From the NCBI GenBank assembly GCA_964035795.1, contig OZ038320.1:30008875-30072874 (forward strand): 64,000 bases of DNA. Direction: 5' to 3'. The DNA is from Pterobdella sp. o SKG-2022 (Eukaryota; Annelida; Clitellata; Hirudinida; Piscicolidae). Shown here piece by piece: positions 61,101-64,000 of this stretch. Numbering within the stretch: position 1 is the first letter of the stretch; every line of letters starts with the position of its first letter. Under the pieces are notes generated by a model. The model saw only the letters and a list, made by a program, of their open reading frames with translations, made no database searches and was not told the origin of the DNA. A program made the translations under genes and the position numbers.

Positions 61101-64000
61101 TTTTTTTACTCTGAGCGTTTTTTAATCTAGATTTATTAAAGCTGTTTAGAAGAGGTTTGAAGCTAAAAATGTGTTTGCCTTGAATATTTTTTTATAAAAA
61201 CTTCTTACCATGAAAACTAATGCATTTTTTGAGTTACATCAATTTGAAAATTGAAAAGCGGATTTTTAATCTCATTAAGCTAATCAAGAGGTTTTTGAGA
61301 TAATACATAAACTTTCTCTTCGTACATCAAGAAATTTTTTTGTAAATTCTTGAATAATTTTAATATTTGAACAACAATAACAGCCTTCAATAGGATCAAA
61401 AATAGAAGCGCAAAACTCTTTCAAGTCTTACACTACCACTTATCCAACCATTCTATAAACTTTTGTTTATTAAGAATTCAAGTAGCAGAATAATAATGTT
61501 GATTCAAACCACGTCAAAAGATTTTTATCACTTGAACCAATCCAAAAAATCTCAACCTCAATTGAATTGATTAACTGAGTTTAAGCTACCTTAATACATA
61601 TAATGAAATATAAACTTACTAAAAATGTCTTATACTTTACCCTACCCTCACACACAGATAAAACTAAGCCTACATAATTAATATGGCCATGTACATAAAT
61701 GATTGATTGAAGAAGATGATAAATACGATGAAACTCGATGCAATTTTAAAAAAATTTGCAAAAAACAAAACTGAGCGATAAGAATTATTGTGGCTATAAT
61801 ATTGGAACGGTGGATTTCATTTTGATGATAAAGCAAGAAGGATATTGTGTGTTGAGGATAAAAGCTTCACTTGATACAGTTGTATTTGAATATAAAATAA
61901 AAACAATAATTAAATGATCTAAATAATAAAAAAATGATAAAAATATATGTTATGGTTCATATATTGTGATTATTCAATAAATTGTTATTGGGTTTATGAT
62001 AGCTTTATTTGGTTTTTTTTACAGTTTAAATATATTTTGAAATGAAGTTTCTCACGACATTGACAGTTTTGCAAGACTATTTCGTATATTCCATTTATTT
62101 ATTTAATGTAAAATATTTTGATAATAAATTTCATTTTACATGAAATATTTAATATTGGTACTGCTCAATAAAAGTACCATGGCTTTTTTAAAATTTCATT
62201 TTTTATAAATAAACCATACAAAAGCTTATAATTCAAATTTCCTTGACATTTTATTTTTCTATAAAGGTACATGGAACGCTATGGAATGAAAAAATTTGTT
62301 TTTTAATTGTGAATTTCGCATGTTGCGCCTTGAAAAACACTTAACGACGTTGTTAGGAGCATTGAGATTTATTAATGCCACAAATGATGAATGCAAAACA
62401 AATATTCATATATCTATTAAGAAGATCGTGGAATATTAATGGACTTGAATAAAAACAAAAGATGCTAAATAATTTGGAGGGATAGCAGATTTCGTAAAAT
62501 TGCGCGGAATTCTAAATTTTTATTAAAAAATTTATCTAGAAAGTTATTGATGTTCCAGGACGTGAGATTTCCAATGTTGCGAGGATATTTCTTGTATGTC
62601 TCAAAAAGTGTCTAATCTTTCATTATAAAAGCTTTGATATTGATTTTTTCTACATTTTTTTTTCAAGTTAAGTTACTTCAGTAGCATTCCCAAGAAATTT
62701 TAAACTCGCAAATATTTTGCAAATTGGAGATCTGAATTGAAATGCAACATTAAAAAGCTTTAAAATCGAGTATTGGCATTGAAGAACAACAAAAAACAAA
62801 AATAAGTATTAAAAGGGTGCCAAGATGCTCGCTTTGAGCTATCAGTTAAAATCCAAAAAGTATATTTAAATTGAATTTTTAAATAACTTATTGCTTTGTG
62901 GTTTGAAGGTGCAAGTTTTTAGTTTGGCATGGATTACTCATTGACACTGCACCAAGATCCTGAATGCCAAAAAAACATTCATTTCCTTTTGTATGCTTTA
63001 CTCTCACGGATTAAACCCCAATAAAAGTATTGATTTTATCCAATTGTTATTGCTAATTTTTCAGGCCTAAACGTTACATACGTTAGAAAAATTGCAATAC
63101 CACATCGATAAAATAACAATAAAATTACAATAAAATCTGTTTTGTAAAAAAACAAACTTACAAAAACACTTTTTCAATTTTTTCTCAAAAAGATTATTCA
63201 ATTATAAAGATGAAAAACAATTGTTTTCCAATGGTTAGCTTTAAAAACAAAATTGTGAAAGTTGTTTTTAAAATAGCAATTTTTACAAAAAGATGAAAAA
63301 TTTGGTTATTAAGAACAAAAAATATCGAACGGCAAAGAGATGGACGATAAAAGAGAAGAATGATCGGTGGGCATCAGATCGGACGACTCCATTGCATAGA
63401 TAAAATATTTTATGTTTCTAACAAAGATAGTATAGTCAAGGCATTTTCATATACGATAGTTTTGTGTATTCGTTTTTATAGATGTGAATCATTTTATAGA
63501 TGTATTTTAAGACTCATTAATATGGGGCATTCAAAAAATAGCAAACATTTCTTAGTAAAAAATCGCTGGCGAGTCATTATAAAGAGACATTTATTCAAAG
63601 ATATTATCCTGAAGCATTTATATTCGCAAGCATCGAGGCATTCAAATAATCCTATAAGTTCAAAAAAGTCATAAATACTATTTTCAAATCTATTTGGTAA
63701 CCACAATATTTGAAGATTTTTTCATTAAGCAGGGCTAATTAATTTAATAAATTAACCTACTACAGACCGGTAATATGTATAATAAATCTAAATGAAATGC
63801 ATCTGAAACAATAAAAAGCGATGTATAATATTCGACTTATCAGCCCCACTGCATGCTATTTCAAAATCATTTTATGCCCATTCCAAGCCATTTAGGTCAA
63901 CCAACGTAGAGTAGTGACATTACACGCTTGAGTAAGGCTATGCTAAATCGCATGACACACACCGTAGCAGAGATTATAGAATGATGCTTAAGCGATGTAT
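58146..64000. other. AT-rich right end, nothing supported
   Basis: About 5.8 kb without recognisable exons. It includes a pyrimidine-rich patch at 59700-59820 (CTC/CCAC runs) and a short (TA) run at 60728-60741. Open frames such as 63360-63674 show no motif or splice partners. Confidence 0.4.

Overview
This is an AT-rich, intron-rich invertebrate metazoan genomic window. It has short exons with GT..AG introns, many tetranucleotide microsatellites and non-LTR retrotransposons. I cannot name the species. One 200-N assembly gap lies at 22056-22255. I rebuilt the spliced genes by hand from splice sites, reading-phase continuity and remembered family motifs; no alignment or search was run.

Layout. 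1-6.4 kb, minus strand: 5' part of a diacylglycerol kinase theta gene (three C1 domains), running off the left edge and interrupted by an approximately 850-bp perfect (TAAG)n array. 7.9-12.2 kb, minus: ERICH3-like (DUF4590) gene. 12.7-17.9 kb, minus: mitochondrial-type arginyl-tRNA synthetase (RARS2). 19.4-20.3 kb, plus: intronless HMG-box gene with a TATA box. 20.5-29.5 kb, plus: 13-exon Src-family tyrosine kinase (myristoylation exon, SH3, SH2, kinase, C-terminal regulatory tyrosine). 29.9-31.9 kb, plus: CPEB2/3/4 (Orb2)-type RNA-binding protein. 32.4-48.5 kb, minus: complete 21-exon EZH2/E(z) histone H3K27 methyltransferase. Its introns hold three retrotransposons, a probable MITE, minisatellite-like repeats and a possible cassette exon. 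48.5-64 kb: mostly repeats and AT-rich DNA, with one small membrane-protein-like exon near 58 kb.

The genes look like unrelated neighbours rather than an operon or pathway: lipid signalling, cilium-associated ERICH3, mitochondrial translation, chromatin and HMG factors, tyrosine-kinase signalling, translational control and Polycomb silencing. The most striking structure is in EZH2. Three non-LTR elements all lie antisense to the gene and each ends next to an exon. One is an L2/CR1-like element whose 5' half is inverted (a twin-priming signature), and its (TAA)n tail forms most of the host 5' splice site.
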